Below, piece by piece: positions 14,758-24,729 of a stretch of 64,000 bases of DNA (position 1 is the first letter of the stretch; each line of letters opens with the position of its first letter). The DNA is from Homalodisca vitripennis (taxonomy: Eukaryota > Arthropoda > Insecta > Hemiptera > Cicadellidae). Below the pieces are notes generated by a model, which was not told where the DNA came from, ran no database searches, and saw only the letters and a program-made list of their open reading frames with translations. Location: the NCBI RefSeq assembly GCF_021130785.1, contig NC_060213.1, forward strand, positions 115,336,501 to 115,400,500. Direction: 5' to 3'. The translations under genes were made by a program, and so were the position numbers.

Positions 14758-15556
14758 ACTGGTCAAGAATAATAAAAGTGGCAGACACCACATCCTCTCC
14801 ATCTACCGCGGGAAGTTAGAAGAAAAAAATCTCTCAACAGGTTAAGGCAAAATGATAGGAAGGAGAGGATGTAAACTACAAAAAACCAGTATCATAGGTT
14901 CAAAACACTGTCGTCTGTAAAAAGCTAAAAGCTGCAACAGTATGGATTTCCTGTGCGCCGACGAATAGCTCAAGAAGGGGCTCACGCCTCTAGTCGAAAA
15001 GAAAAAATATTTCAAGAAGCGGGAGGGAAAATCCTGTGATAATAAAATTAAGGATCAGGAACTTCGTAATCTCCGTTGTTGTTACCATTATTTAATAGTA
15101 CTAAAGTGTAGAAAATAGGATGGGTTTGTTCTCATAAGTATCCAATACGCTTATTGGTCAAGGGCTAAATAGAAGGTAAGGTCGGGACAGAAAATAAGTG
15201 CGCACATCGACTGGCAATTTCTAAGTCACATCAACTGGGTATATCCACTCCGGAACCCAAAGGTCACTTGCACCCAAAATAGAACACCGAAATTGTGGGC
15301 GTTCATCCTTAAATCGTCAGGATAGTAATATTCCAGAATATAAATTCTCTCTCTTTTTGGATAGGATTAATGACAAGGGTTAAGAGGTCACCTCAATGTT
15401 AAATTATAAAAATGAACAAATGACACCCATCAAAATATTAACAGTCTTAGTCTTGAGTTAAAAAGAGGAATAGGTAAAAACCTTAGTAATAGCAAAAAAT
15501 GACCAGTACTCTCCTATCCCTACGGGTCGACTGAGCAGAAAAGTGGTGGCCAGTGG
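14758..15556. mobile_element. candidate non-autonomous DNA element with 7-bp TIRs and TA flanks
   Basis: The block starts TA|CCACTGG and ends CCAGTGG|TA, giving a 7-bp terminal inverted repeat with a possible TA target duplication. That pattern fits Tc1/mariner-like or related non-autonomous elements. The interior is visibly GC-richer than its surroundings and codes for nothing recognisable. An internal inverted pair (catcctctcc near 14789-14798 and ggagaggatg near 14862-14871) adds secondary structure near the left end. Seven-base TIRs can arise by chance, so this rests on termini plus composition, and no second copy is present to confirm it. Confidence 0.35.
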
Positions 15557-17530
15557 TAAAAAAATCAACATAAAGTTTAAATTTTAACTTTCTGTATTTG
15601 ATCCATAACCATATTAAACTTGTAATAATAAACTGTTAGTTTTCAGAGTTATTTTAATGTCATATGTACCTAATGTATATGAAAACATGTAGTTTGAGTG
15701 GATCTTTATAAACGTATGAACTTAAGGCAAGGTTTTGAAGAATTTAGCACAGGTTTTTAAGCTAGGATTAGAAGGTATATCTACGAGTCACATATTTCGT
15801 ATTTGGTCGTATATTATCGTATTTTTCTCAAAATAGTTCCAGAAAATCATCGGTTTTTATCACATTTAATGAAAATGTGCTCATATTTCATTACATTTCA
15901 CTACAATATGCACACGAGAATTTTGCCGAATAACTCATTAGAATTGCTTATTTTAAACACATTCGTACTTTAAATAAAAACTTATTATATGTTAGAGGTT
16001 ATCTAAATCGTCAAGACACAACTAACATACTGTTTCAAAACAAATATTTGAAAATAAAAGCGATAATATAGTAGACAAAATCCCAAATTTGTTTTCGATA
16101 ATTTCTGACTTAAAACACTACACTTTTATTTAGATTTTGTGAATAGCACGTTCTTGTAGGCCGGTTGTTAAATGAGCTAACTAATTAACTAATCCGACAT
16201 TTCTTTGATTTGCCAAAAATAAAAGACAAAAAACTACAAAGTTTTTAATAAATACAAATTAAAATTAAGTAACATTTAATCAAAACGAGGAGCAATCGTG
16301 ACAATACTAGGGTTATAATAATTATAATCTGATATTTCATACAGGTTAAAATTTAATAATATTATATTGATGGAAATAAAATATGTCATTTATATTAATC
16401 TCATCCGCTATTTTGAAATAACTTAAAAATGCTAATGATATCACCTAATTAATAGTGGTGGTTAACTCTAGTGCGATTTAAATGAAGTTGTTAAGTATAA
16501 TTATGAAGTTAAAAATTCTAATGTTCATCGTAAGTGGCTTACAGGTTTACTAAAGTCAGGGGTTATAAATATAGAGTGTGCTACTTATAACTAAGAAAGG
16601 TCTGAGAAGACGCATCCTTCCTATACTTACCCTCTAAAGACTGCACACAGTACACAGTATAAATTACCGTCTTCCTTTCCGTACATTAATGGAACATTTT
16701 AGAGTAGTTTTACACACAAAAATATTATAAGTGAAAAAGTAGAGTTACCATTTGTGTAATGCGTAAATATAATGGAAAATATGTATAGAGCAATTGAAGT
16801 AAATAAATTTTTAATTAGAAATATATATTGTTTTAGTTACTTGAATGAAGGTTGAAATTATAAAGTAATTAAAGCTCACCGGATATCTTTATTTTAACTC
16901 ATATCCGATAATTTCCACTGATCTCGAGCAGTTATATTTCCATTTCCAATTGTATAGTACCTTTATGAAAACTGTATTAAAGGTGGACCGATGTGGGAAA
17001 AATATATGAGATATAAATCATGATTAACGTATTTAAAAATCTTTTAGTAAATGTCTACAAGCATTAGCTAATACTTCAAAAGAAGAAAATATAGATATTA
17101 TTTGTTTTTCTATACATCCTAAATATATTCACCTGAGTTCGTGCTAGGAACTTGTTCGTTGTTAGGAGCTTTAAAGGCACATGTGGTACAGTACGGTCTT
17201 GGTTATTTTTATATTATTTGTTTATTGATAATATTTAATTTCTGCTGCATATAAATATATTATAATTAGCTTATTACCTTAGAGTAAGGTCATGTGGGCA
17301 TTATTTTATTGTTAGAGAGGAGAATGTACAGTCTAAAATATTGTGGGGTAACATCTAAAATATTTATGACGTGATCACCTGAGGTCGTGATTGCTACTTT
17401 TCAGAGCTTAGGAAACGTATAAGAGCGAAGTTTGTATATAAATTCAATTTCAAAGTTACCAAAGTGCTTTATTTATAGACAGTCAATTCCAATACTCAAA
17501 GCGTATCAGGCACCGCAACAGCATATAAAA
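15557..17530. other. AT-rich non-coding stretch
   Basis: No supported gene, RNA or repeat. Only short featureless frames occur. Confidence 0.6.
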
Positions 17531-17549
17531 ACTAAAACATAACAACATA
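17531..17549 (+). repeat. left part of the first ~106-bp tandem unit, split by the mariner insertion
   Basis: The 19 bases actaaaacataacaacata are the start of the tandem unit seen intact at 19732 and 19838. The unit resumes at 19650, on the other side of the transposon. Confidence 0.8.
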
Positions 17550-18024
17550 CAGGGGTGCTGAAAAGTCCCGGGACGGTCTAATAACTTTTGAACTAATTAC
17601 AATATAAGAACCAAAATTTATATCAAGCTTTTGCTCATATAAAACTATTATTTTATGTATTTCACCATGATATCCTGCTTATGGGGGACGTCCCGCTAGG
17701 GGTTGGTGAAAATTCTTAAATAGAAGCATAGGTCGAGTCGTACATCAAATTAAAGCTCTTTTTAATTAAAACATTTTGGCGAAAATCAGACGTAAAACAG
17801 TTGAAGCATTACAAAATGGTGGACACTCAAAGATTATAAAATACAGAATTTTTCAAATGCTAACATTCTGGTTGTTAGAGAAAACTGAGACACTTAATCT
17901 TTTATTTTACTTCTTTTACTTCAAATCACTTACCAAAACAGTTATAACAAATGTTCAAAGTGTTTGCCTTCAGTTTGCTGACAATATCCCGATCGATTGT
18001 AGAACACTGATATCGCATTGTTTA
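17550..18024 (+). repeat. left 475-bp terminal inverted repeat
   Basis: Reverse-complement partner of 19175-19649, with only scattered differences (for example ...TCCCGGGACGG versus ...TCCTGGGACGG). Similarity stops after ...gcattgttta, where the left side continues into transposase sequence and the right side into unrelated sequence. Confidence 0.93.
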
Positions 18025-18980
18025 AAGCTTGGACAGGAACACCCTGAGCTTCTCTTACAATACGATTTCTCAACTCATCCAAATTTTGAGGTTTTGTTTT
18101 AAAACACTTTTTCTTTGAGGTAGCCCCAAAAGAAGTAGTCTAAAGGGGACAAATCTGGAGAACGGGCAGGCCATTCTATTGTTCCCCTTCTACCAATCCA
18201 CTTATGTGGAAAGACATTGTCTAAAAAATGTCTTACATGTACGCCATAATGTGGAGGGGCTGCATCTTGCTGAAACCAGATATTTTCAAAATTATCACCG
18301 GAAACACGTTGAATTTCAGGAATTATCTGGTTTTGGAGTAATGCTAAATACACTGCAGAGTTTAAATTTCCCTCTACAAAGAATGGTCCTACCACATGCC
18401 TCCCCACAATACCGGCCCAAACATTTAACTTTTCTGGATGCTGAGTATGTGTTTGTATCATCCAATGTATCGCTCCAATAGCGGCAGTTGTGGCGGTTTA
18501 CTGTTCCATTCAAGCAAAATGTTGACTCATCAGTAAATACAATGTTTGCTAAAAATCCCAAGTTTTCATTAATTTTATTCATCATAACTTCGCAAAACTC
18601 GATTCTACGATCAAAGTCGTCTTCGCTTAGTTCCTGCACCAATTTAGCTTTATATCCTTTGTAACTATTAGTTTTTAAAATATCTGAGACTGAATATCGA
18701 CTAATTCCTTGTTGTTGTGTTATTGAGACAATCGATTCATGTGGGTTCTCAACAAAACACTGTAAAACGTCTAAAGCTTTGTCCTCATTGGTCGCGGTCT
18801 TGGGCCTTCCGGATCTAGGGAGATCTGCAATGTTTCCTGTCTGTTCAAACCGCTGTATTGTCCTTCCCACAGTAGATTTTGAAATTGGAGGTCTATTGGG
18901 AAAAGTATCATTAAAGAGATACGGTCACCAAACCCGCGCATCATTAATAAAGTTATTCTTTCTCTCTCGGAAAGCGCCAT
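17942..18980 (-). pseudogene. mariner-family transposase, frameshifted
   Basis: About 345 codons in length, typical of mariner transposases. The N-terminus, from MALSERERITLLMMRG, is a helix-turn-helix region. A second recognition helix follows (ISKSTVGRTIQRFEQTGNIA), then a linker SGRPKTAT (the GRPR-like motif). The catalytic region shows D in FTDES, D in FQQDAAPPHY and D in SPDLSPLDYFFWG. Counting from QQD to the last D gives 41 intervening residues, hence DD41D. The C-terminus LDELRNRI...GKHFEHLL is a mariner-type ending, with a stop at 17942-17944. Frameshifts are needed near 18930, near 18460 and near 18105, so no full-length protein can be made. The last part of the coding region lies inside the left TIR. 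In an active relative this enzyme would bind the TIRs and cut and paste at TA. Confidence 0.9.
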
Positions 18981-19118
18981 AGCAAAATAAACTAGCACTA
19001 CTGAAACTACTTGCAAAATTAGGGCTTGAAGACTTCTAAGTGACTGAGTTGATAAAACAACTGTATCTGTCAGCTGGCAATTTCATTGTTGTCTTTTTGG
19101 TCTTGTTTGCTCCAGCTG

Positions 19119-19144
19119 ATTACCTTCCAGATAAGGAAGGTAAT
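19119..19144. repeat. short hairpin beside the right TIR
   Basis: ATTACCTTCC and GGAAGGTAAT form perfect 10-bp arms around a 6-base loop (agataa). The hairpin lies 30 bp from the inner end of the right TIR, where the left-right symmetry stops. Confidence 0.8.
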
Positions 19145-19174
19145 AACCTTACCTGCTGATAAGGAATTTCCAGA

Positions 19175-19649
19175 TAAACAATGCGATATCAGCGTTCTAC
19201 AATCGATTGGGATATTGTCAGCAAACTGAACGCAAACACTTTGAACATTTGTTATAACTGTTTTGGTAAGTGATTTGAAGTAAAAGAAGTAAAATAAAAG
19301 ATTAAGTGTCTCAGTTTTCTCTAACAACCAGAATGTTTGCATTTGAAAAATTCTGTATTTTATAATCTTTGAGTGTCCGCCATTTTGTAATGCGTCAACT
19401 GTTTTACGTCTGATTTTTGCCAAAATGTTTTAATTAAAAAGAGCTTTAATTTGATGTACGACTCGACCTATGCTTCTGTTTAAGAATTTTCACCAACCCC
19501 TAGCGGGACGTCCCCCATAAGCAGGATATCATGGTGAAATACATAAAATAATAGTTTTATATGAGCAAAAGCTTGATGTAAATTTTGGTTCTTATATTGT
19601 AATTAGTTCAAAAGTTATTAGACCGTCCCAGGACTTTTCAGCACCCCTG
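19175..19649 (-). repeat. right 475-bp terminal inverted repeat
   Basis: Inverted partner of the left TIR and equal to it in length. Read on the plus strand, its inner end encodes a second copy of the transposase C-terminal sequence (HFEHLL-like ending). Mirror-image open frames of about 110 codons occur in the two TIRs for this reason. Confidence 0.93.
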
Positions 19650-19935
19650 TATATTTTTAACGAAAGCAACATAGTAAAACATAATTAAAATTACTTAGGG
19701 TTGCCTATAGGTTGTTTTGTTAAGAATACAGACTAAAACATAACAACATATAACATATATTTTTAACGAAAGAAACATAGTAAAGCATAATTAAAATTAC
19801 TTATGGTTGCCTATAGGTTGTTTTGTTAAGAATACAAACTAAAACATAGCAACATATAACATATATTTTGTAACGAAAGCGACATAGTAAAGCATAATTA
19901 AAATTACTTATGGCTTCTTATAGATTTCTTTATTA
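19650..19935 (+). repeat. ~106-bp tandem repeat, about 3 copies
   Basis: Units begin actaaaacat-agcaacat and contain a tatatttttaacgaaag block, attaaaattactta and tgcctataggttgttttgtt. The first unit is split by the mariner (17531-17549 plus 19650-19731), the second is 19732-19837 and the third is partial from 19838. Units differ by a few substitutions and a 9-bp indel. Confidence 0.85.
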
Positions 19936-20744
19936 ACTTCTTAACCCTTCTCACAGCAAATAACCTTACAAAACTCACTGAAATAAAAATCCAAATATAC
20001 AAAATAAAGACTCGTTTATAAACAAAAATAAAACTTGCACGTTTAGGTTTTATAAAAAAAGCTTTGAAACAAAAAAAAAGAAGTTTGCACCCGCTGAATA
20101 GTCCTTGTTATTTATTTAAATATGTCTTATCTGTGTTATCATTAAAAAATTAAAAGTCTTTAGTTATCTATTTAGTTATCAACAAAATAACTCACGTAAA
20201 CAGTGACTCATATAAGATCAACGATTCCAGCTTACGATATGCAAAACCTAAATCTGTTGCAGTCTAGCGACAAAATGTAGGAAATAAAAATGGCATGTGG
20301 ATAAACTAGTTGTGGATATTATATCTTATAACTATATAAAATACGTTGAGAAATTCATAAATTATTGGTTATATTTTTGTGGTTAACATCGACATCTCGC
20401 GGAGCGTGATGTTCACATGGTGTGTCGGAATATTAGCACTTTTAACGTTAACACAAACTGTTTTTTTTAACATATATTCGAGTTAAATTGAAAGTTTAAT
20501 ATATATGGGTTTGGGTATTTGGATATTGTTCTTGGTTGGAACTTTTAAAACATATAAACACAAACCGTGGCACCATTTTTATACCTTATTAGTTAACTTT
20601 ACCATTAGTTTTAAATAATTGACCAATTTTGTATATACATTTTTCTGTTTAAAATGTATAACTGATGGTGCCCTAACCAGAAAAGGTTTTTTTAAGTAAA
20701 TTTCGTGGAATTACTAAAATGTCTTAAATACTAAACAGTTTTTA
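19936..20744. other. AT-rich non-coding stretch
   Basis: Nothing supportable. Short A- and T-runs and no open frame of note. Confidence 0.6.
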
Positions 20745-20850
20745 ATCTGGGGCATAACAGAAACTTGGCTTGTAACCCATCCGAACAAAACGAGATACTA
20801 GGATACCCTGAAATCACACCTGGCTACAATATCCTGATGACTATTTACAT
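20745..20850 (+). pseudogene. relic of an older LINE endonuclease domain
   Basis: Reading ggcataacagaaacttggctt gives GITETWLVTHPN. After a one-base frameshift it continues EILGYPEITPGYNI. The TETWL core with a downstream PGY motif is the characteristic segment around the catalytic Glu of APE-type endonucleases in Jockey/CR1-group LINEs. The relic is on the opposite strand to LINE A and ends at LINE A's 3' tail. This suggests that LINE A inserted into, or next to, an older LINE. Too little remains to name a clade. Confidence 0.6.
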
Positions 20851-20854
20851 GTAT

Positions 20855-20872
20855 TAATCAATCAATCAATCA
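20855..20872 (-). repeat. tetranucleotide 3' tail of LINE A
   Basis: On the element strand the end reads ...aataaaata followed by four to five TGAT/GATT units. Tails of short tandem repeats instead of poly(A) are usual for CR1/L2-group LINEs. Confidence 0.8.
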
Positions 20873-21032
20873 TATTTTATTACAATAGACATGTATAACA
20901 TGTATAGCAAACGTCACTATAATAACTAAAATTTTGTCCACTCTCCCCACATCAAGATCACACTTATACATACAAATCCGCATTCACTCATCGCACTTCC
21001 ATTCGCCAATTTCCCCACCTCCTCAGCCAAAG

Positions 21033-22988
21033 TCAATCTCCCTGTTGGGTGGTCTCCCAGTTAAATGCCCAAAACTCGGCCACATTGTAAAATGCTTGTG
21101 ACACTAAAAAGCTTTTCAACCGAGTTTTGACCGCCTGGGGCGATGGTGCATTTTTGATCCCATTGGGCAGCTTGTTGATGAAATGCACACCTCCTTGTGA
21201 GGGCAGGTGTTCATAAACCCCCGTTCTGTGTTGTCCAGTTAAGTAGGCTTCCCTGCCTCTGGTCTCATACGAATGAATGTCTCGGCCAGTTGTTAAGGCA
21301 CACTTAGACATACAAAACAGTGTCGTTTCGCAAATGTAGAGACTAGGCAGAGTCAATAGCTGCAAATTTTTGAAGGTTTCTCGGCAGGACTCTCGAAAAT
21401 TCAAATGAGCGATTATCCGAACCGCTTGTTTTTGCAGTTTGAACACTCTCATCAACTGGTTGTTTGCACTGGCACCCCACAATACTACTCCGTAGGTAAG
21501 GTGAGGGTATATCAAACCATAATATGCCGTCATCAAGACCTGAGTAGGGCAATATTTGGCTAAAGACCTCAAGACATAAATGCCTGAGGACAATTTTTTG
21601 CAAACATGGTCGATATGAAAATTCCATCTCAACCCCCGATCGAGATGTATTCCAAGGAATTTGATACTGTAAACTTCTTCCAGAATGGAATGTGCCAACA
21701 TGATGGCAGGGTCACACTCTGAGTCTACAGATCGAAGAGAAAAGTTCATGGCGTTGGATTTTTGTGTGTTTGTTATGAGATTGAGGCTGTTGAAGTACTG
21801 AACACAGTTGTTAATATCAACAAAAGATATTGTTGATATTAACAATATATCTTCTTCCAACAAAGATTTTGTCTTTTCACTGAAACAGAGAGTCGTGTCA
21901 TCAGCATACTGCACAATTTTTCTATGTAGTAGTGATGACCCAATGTCATTGACATAAATGAGAAACAAGATTGGGCTGAGGATTGATCCCTGAGGGACTC
22001 CATAGTTCAGCTGAATTGGTTGGGAGAGTTGGTCTGAAATTTGGACAACTTGAGTTCTGTTGCTCAGAAATGATCTGAGCCACAAGAGTGGCACGCCTCG
22101 GATGCCGTAGAATTCCAGTCTCTCGAGCAGCGTTTTGTGGTCAACACAGTCGAATGCCTTAGACAAGTCGAGGAACACACCTAGGGTGGACCTACGATTT
22201 TCAAATCCCTCTACAACCAAATCAACCAGACTTGCACCGCGTCTACTGTCGATTTACCCTTTCTGAACCCGAATTGGTCTTCTGAAAGTAGGTTGTGCAT
22301 ATTCAAATACTGTAGCATTCTTGACAAAAAAATCTTTTCAAATATTTTGCTGATTACTGGAAAAAATTGAGACAGGCCGGTAATTGTTTGTGGAACTGGG
22401 GTCGTCCTTTTTGAAAATTGGGTTTACTTTCGCGAGTTTAAGGAGTGAGGGAAAAAACTCCTTGGTCAAAAGACAAGTTAATTAGAAGGGTTAATGGTCT
22501 CAAAATTTGCTTAGAGCATATTTTAAAGAGACGCATTGATATCAAATTGGAATCATTTGAACTTTTGGCTGGGAGCTGCTGAATAATTCGTTCGAGCTCT
22601 TCTTCAACGACAGGCGCTAAACCCATTGAGGATACAGGACTCTGCCTACGCGTAGGGTTCACTCGGGGCTGTAATGGTCTTGGATTCAGCTCACAAGCAA
22701 CAGACGCGAAAAATCTGTTAAACTCATTTGCCACCTCCTTTGCATCATCCACAAGCTTATCCCCAATTTTAATTTTAATTTGTTTATGAGGGTTTTCTTT
22801 ATTGTTAATGATGCCCCAAACAGTTTTAGAAACATTTTTGATGACGTAAGGGATTTAGAGACATCATAGGTTTTCGCTGCAAGGATCACTTTCTTGTAGG
22901 TTTTCTTATATTTTTTGAAAAAAACACTTAAATTCTTCGTTCGTTGAATTTTTATTGATTTGAAAAAAATTTTTTCTCTTGAGACCAA
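21033..22988 (-). pseudogene. LINE A reverse transcriptase (ORF2 C-terminal part), frameshifted
   Basis: The catalytic core is a 395-codon open frame (22220-21033). Motif A is FLDLSKAFDCVDH near residue 16, the template-grip motif is YGVPQGSILSPILFLIYVND near residue 73, and YADD is near residue 105. A thumb and C-terminal region follow (AYYGLIYPHLTYGVVLWG). Upstream parts lie in other frames: a basic linker between endonuclease and RT (22988-22686), the N-terminal RT region with NDSNLISMRLFK (22752-22438), and FGFRKGKSTVDAV near 22290-22240. At least three frameshifts (near 22720, 22440 and 22235) disrupt the protein. RT would copy element RNA at the nicked target. Aligned with LINE B, this copy has about seven extra residues next to a 15-bp inverted repeat. 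Confidence 0.92.
21808..21845. repeat. 15-bp inverted repeat inside the LINE A RT
   Basis: Perfect arms 21808-21822 and 21831-21845 with an 8-base spacer, overlapped by a second imperfect pair (agatattgtt/aacaatat). The frame stays open and encodes ILLISTISFVDINNC. LINE B has the shorter ITFIELNSAVQ here, which is consistent with a local templated inverted duplication in LINE A. Confidence 0.75.
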
Positions 22989-23125
22989 TATGCCTCTAGT
23001 GATCCATTTGGATTTTGTCCTTGTGGGACAAACTCTTAATGTTTTTGTAGGACAGCAAACATTCAGATGGAAGAGAAGGACCTCGTTAAAAATTTTAAAC
23101 TGCTGTTCTACGGATTGCGTTGAAT

Positions 23126-23939
23126 TTAGAAAATTCCACTTTTTTTTGAGAGGGTTGCATTGAGAAGAACAATATTTTCAGGCCGTATGTCTCTTACTGT
23201 TTTGATAATTTTGGGCTCCCTTTCGAATCTCTTTCCACCAATTATAGCCTCTTGGCCGTAGTGGTCCGAGATTGCTGTGTTAACCACGGAAACTACGACG
23301 CTCGTAAGATTGGTGATGACGTTATCTATGGCTGTCTGAGTTGTTGCAGTTACTCTCGTTGGAGTCCTGATCAACAACTCTAAGCCGAAAGACCTCAACA
23401 AATTTTCAAATTTTTTTGTGGTTGGATGATTTTTGTCCATTGCGTTAATGTTGAAGTCGCCCACCAGGACGAATTCCTTGAGTTTGTGCGTCAGGTCTGT
23501 GAGCAGAGACTCTAATTTTGAAAAAAAAGACTTCTTCGTTTCCACTGGGAGACCTGTATATTCCAATGATGAAAAAATTTGAGTTGTGTGATTGAATTTT
23601 GACACCGACTGCTTCGAAATCTCTGTCAACTGTTTCCTGAATTGGAAATGTGGAAAATGAAAAGTGGTTCTTCAGGAAAATAGCAACGCCTCCTCCTTTG
23701 GAGTGGTGTTGACAGTAAACATTTGCCAATTTGTAATTTGGAATTTTGCAGATGTGGATGTTTTGTTTGTTAAAGCCGTTTTCGGATACAACCAAAACAT
23801 ATGTTTTGTGGACATCACACATCAATTGAATTTCATCAAGTTTGTTGGTTGCTGATTGGCAATTTTGGTGAAGCAATCGTATTTTTTGACCAACAGTCAG
23901 TTCACTCCGACTGCTGCAGGTGGGGCCCCTAAAAAACAT
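23126..23939 (-). pseudogene. LINE A APE-type endonuclease (ORF2 N-terminal part), frameshifted
   Basis: The first frame (23939-23445) gives LHQNCQSATNKLDEI (conserved Asn), VSENGFN (position of the catalytic Glu), GGGVAIFLK and IIGIYRSPSG. The second frame (23629-23126) gives VLVGDFNIN, TPTRVTATTQTAIDNVI and AISDHYGQ (catalytic Asp-His). These match the exonuclease-endonuclease-phosphatase fold used by CR1/L2/Jockey-type LINEs to nick target DNA. The two frames overlap, with a frameshift between IYRSPSGNEE and LPVETKKSFF near 23560. All expected catalytic residues are still present. The ORF likely begins at the Met near 23939, directly after the ORF1 tail. Confidence 0.9.
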
Positions 23940-24729
23940 GTACCATCAGGCGACGCCTCTCCGCCATTGTATCCGCCGACAGCCTCCGCGTAGGTGACAC
24001 GCTGAAGCAGCCGCCCGTCCGTAGACTCCCTCCCGACAACCGCCGGTGCAGAGGCGCCGGCTGAAGACGTGGCCATCGTAGCAGAAGTCCCAGGAGAAGC
24101 CCTCCTTGGGTCACACGGCGGCAACCCCGGCGTCCCACGACGGCTAGGGTCCGGTGCCCCTCCGGTGTTCGACGGGGCAGTGGGCCGCGGGCAGTGAGGC
24201 TTCGAAGTCATGGAGGCCAGGTGCTCCGCCATGAGGCCTGCCAGCAGTCGTTTCCCACTCGCACGAAGATGTTGGCCGTGTGCGGTGAAGACCTGCCGAC
24301 CGATGCGGCTGATATCGACCGCACTCCCTCCCTCCGGACACAGAGCTCGCTGATGTAGGCGTTGGCGAGTCTGATGTTCTTCTGTATGGGGCTGTCAGGG
24401 GGCAGGTCGTACCTTGGAAACAAGGGTGTAATTAGTACCTTGGACGTCATCCTACAGTTTTTAATAACTTCTACAAGGTTGCCGAAGATTATATTCTGCC
24501 TCCCAGCCGCCACATCATTATTCCCGGAGACCAAGACGAAGCAGTTTCCCGGAGGAGGGGCGGGGTCTGGGGTGGTGTTGAGGAGGCCGGCGCCGGGCTT
24601 GCAGATGCCACTCACGTCCGTGTCACCATCCACCATCGCCCTCATCATACCGGCAAGATGTCGGGCATGACTGTCGCCCACGATGGACACCGTCCTGAAG
24701 GGGAGTTTTTTAAATTTTTTCCCATCCAT
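23897..24729 (-). pseudogene. LINE A ORF1: SGNH (GDSL-like) hydrolase domain plus C-terminal tail
   Basis: The frame 24729-24208 starts MDGKKFKKLPFRTVSIVGDSHARHL. GDSH is SGNH block I with the nucleophilic Ser, GAG in CKPGAGLL is a plausible block II Gly, and SGNND is the block III Asn. A frameshift near 24310 moves the remainder into another frame, where HGQHLRASGKRLL supplies the block V His. The reading then joins the frame 24232-23897, MAEHLASMTSKP, ending in VTYAEAVGG...CFLGAPP. LINE B has the matching blocks. Esterase-like domains occur in ORF1 of CR1- and L2-type LINEs; their substrate is unsettled. The region is strikingly GC-rich compared with the window. It is inactive here because of the frameshift. 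Confidence 0.85.

Larger units (their letters stand above)
17550..19649 (-). mobile_element. mariner-like (IS630-Tc1-mariner) transposon with 475-bp terminal inverted repeats
   Basis: This is a complete 2100-bp element. Both ends are CAGGGGTGCTGAAAAGTCC, and each is flanked by TA (17548-17549 and 19650-19651), the target duplication used by this superfamily. The ends extend into near-identical inverted repeats of 475 bp (17550-18024 and 19175-19649), far longer than the roughly 30-bp TIRs of classic mariners. The single transposase frame is on the minus strand (17942-18980) and is broken by frameshifts, so this copy cannot be autonomous. The left TIR contains the C-terminal coding end of the transposase, so the right TIR carries a duplicate of it. 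The host site is a tandem repeat. The classification is firm from the protein motifs; family assignment to the DD41D (rosa-like) group is by residue counting. Confidence 0.93.

Noticed and set aside
17776..19423. Mirror-image open frames of about 110 codons at both ends of the mariner (MAKIRRKTVEALQ... type)
   Set aside because: They are the same TIR sequence read inward from each end. The coding-strand transposase is on the minus strand and explains the region; these frames resemble no protein family.
24362..24670. 102-codon plus-strand frame
   Set aside because: Antisense to the SGNH domain, which has recognisable catalytic blocks on the other strand.
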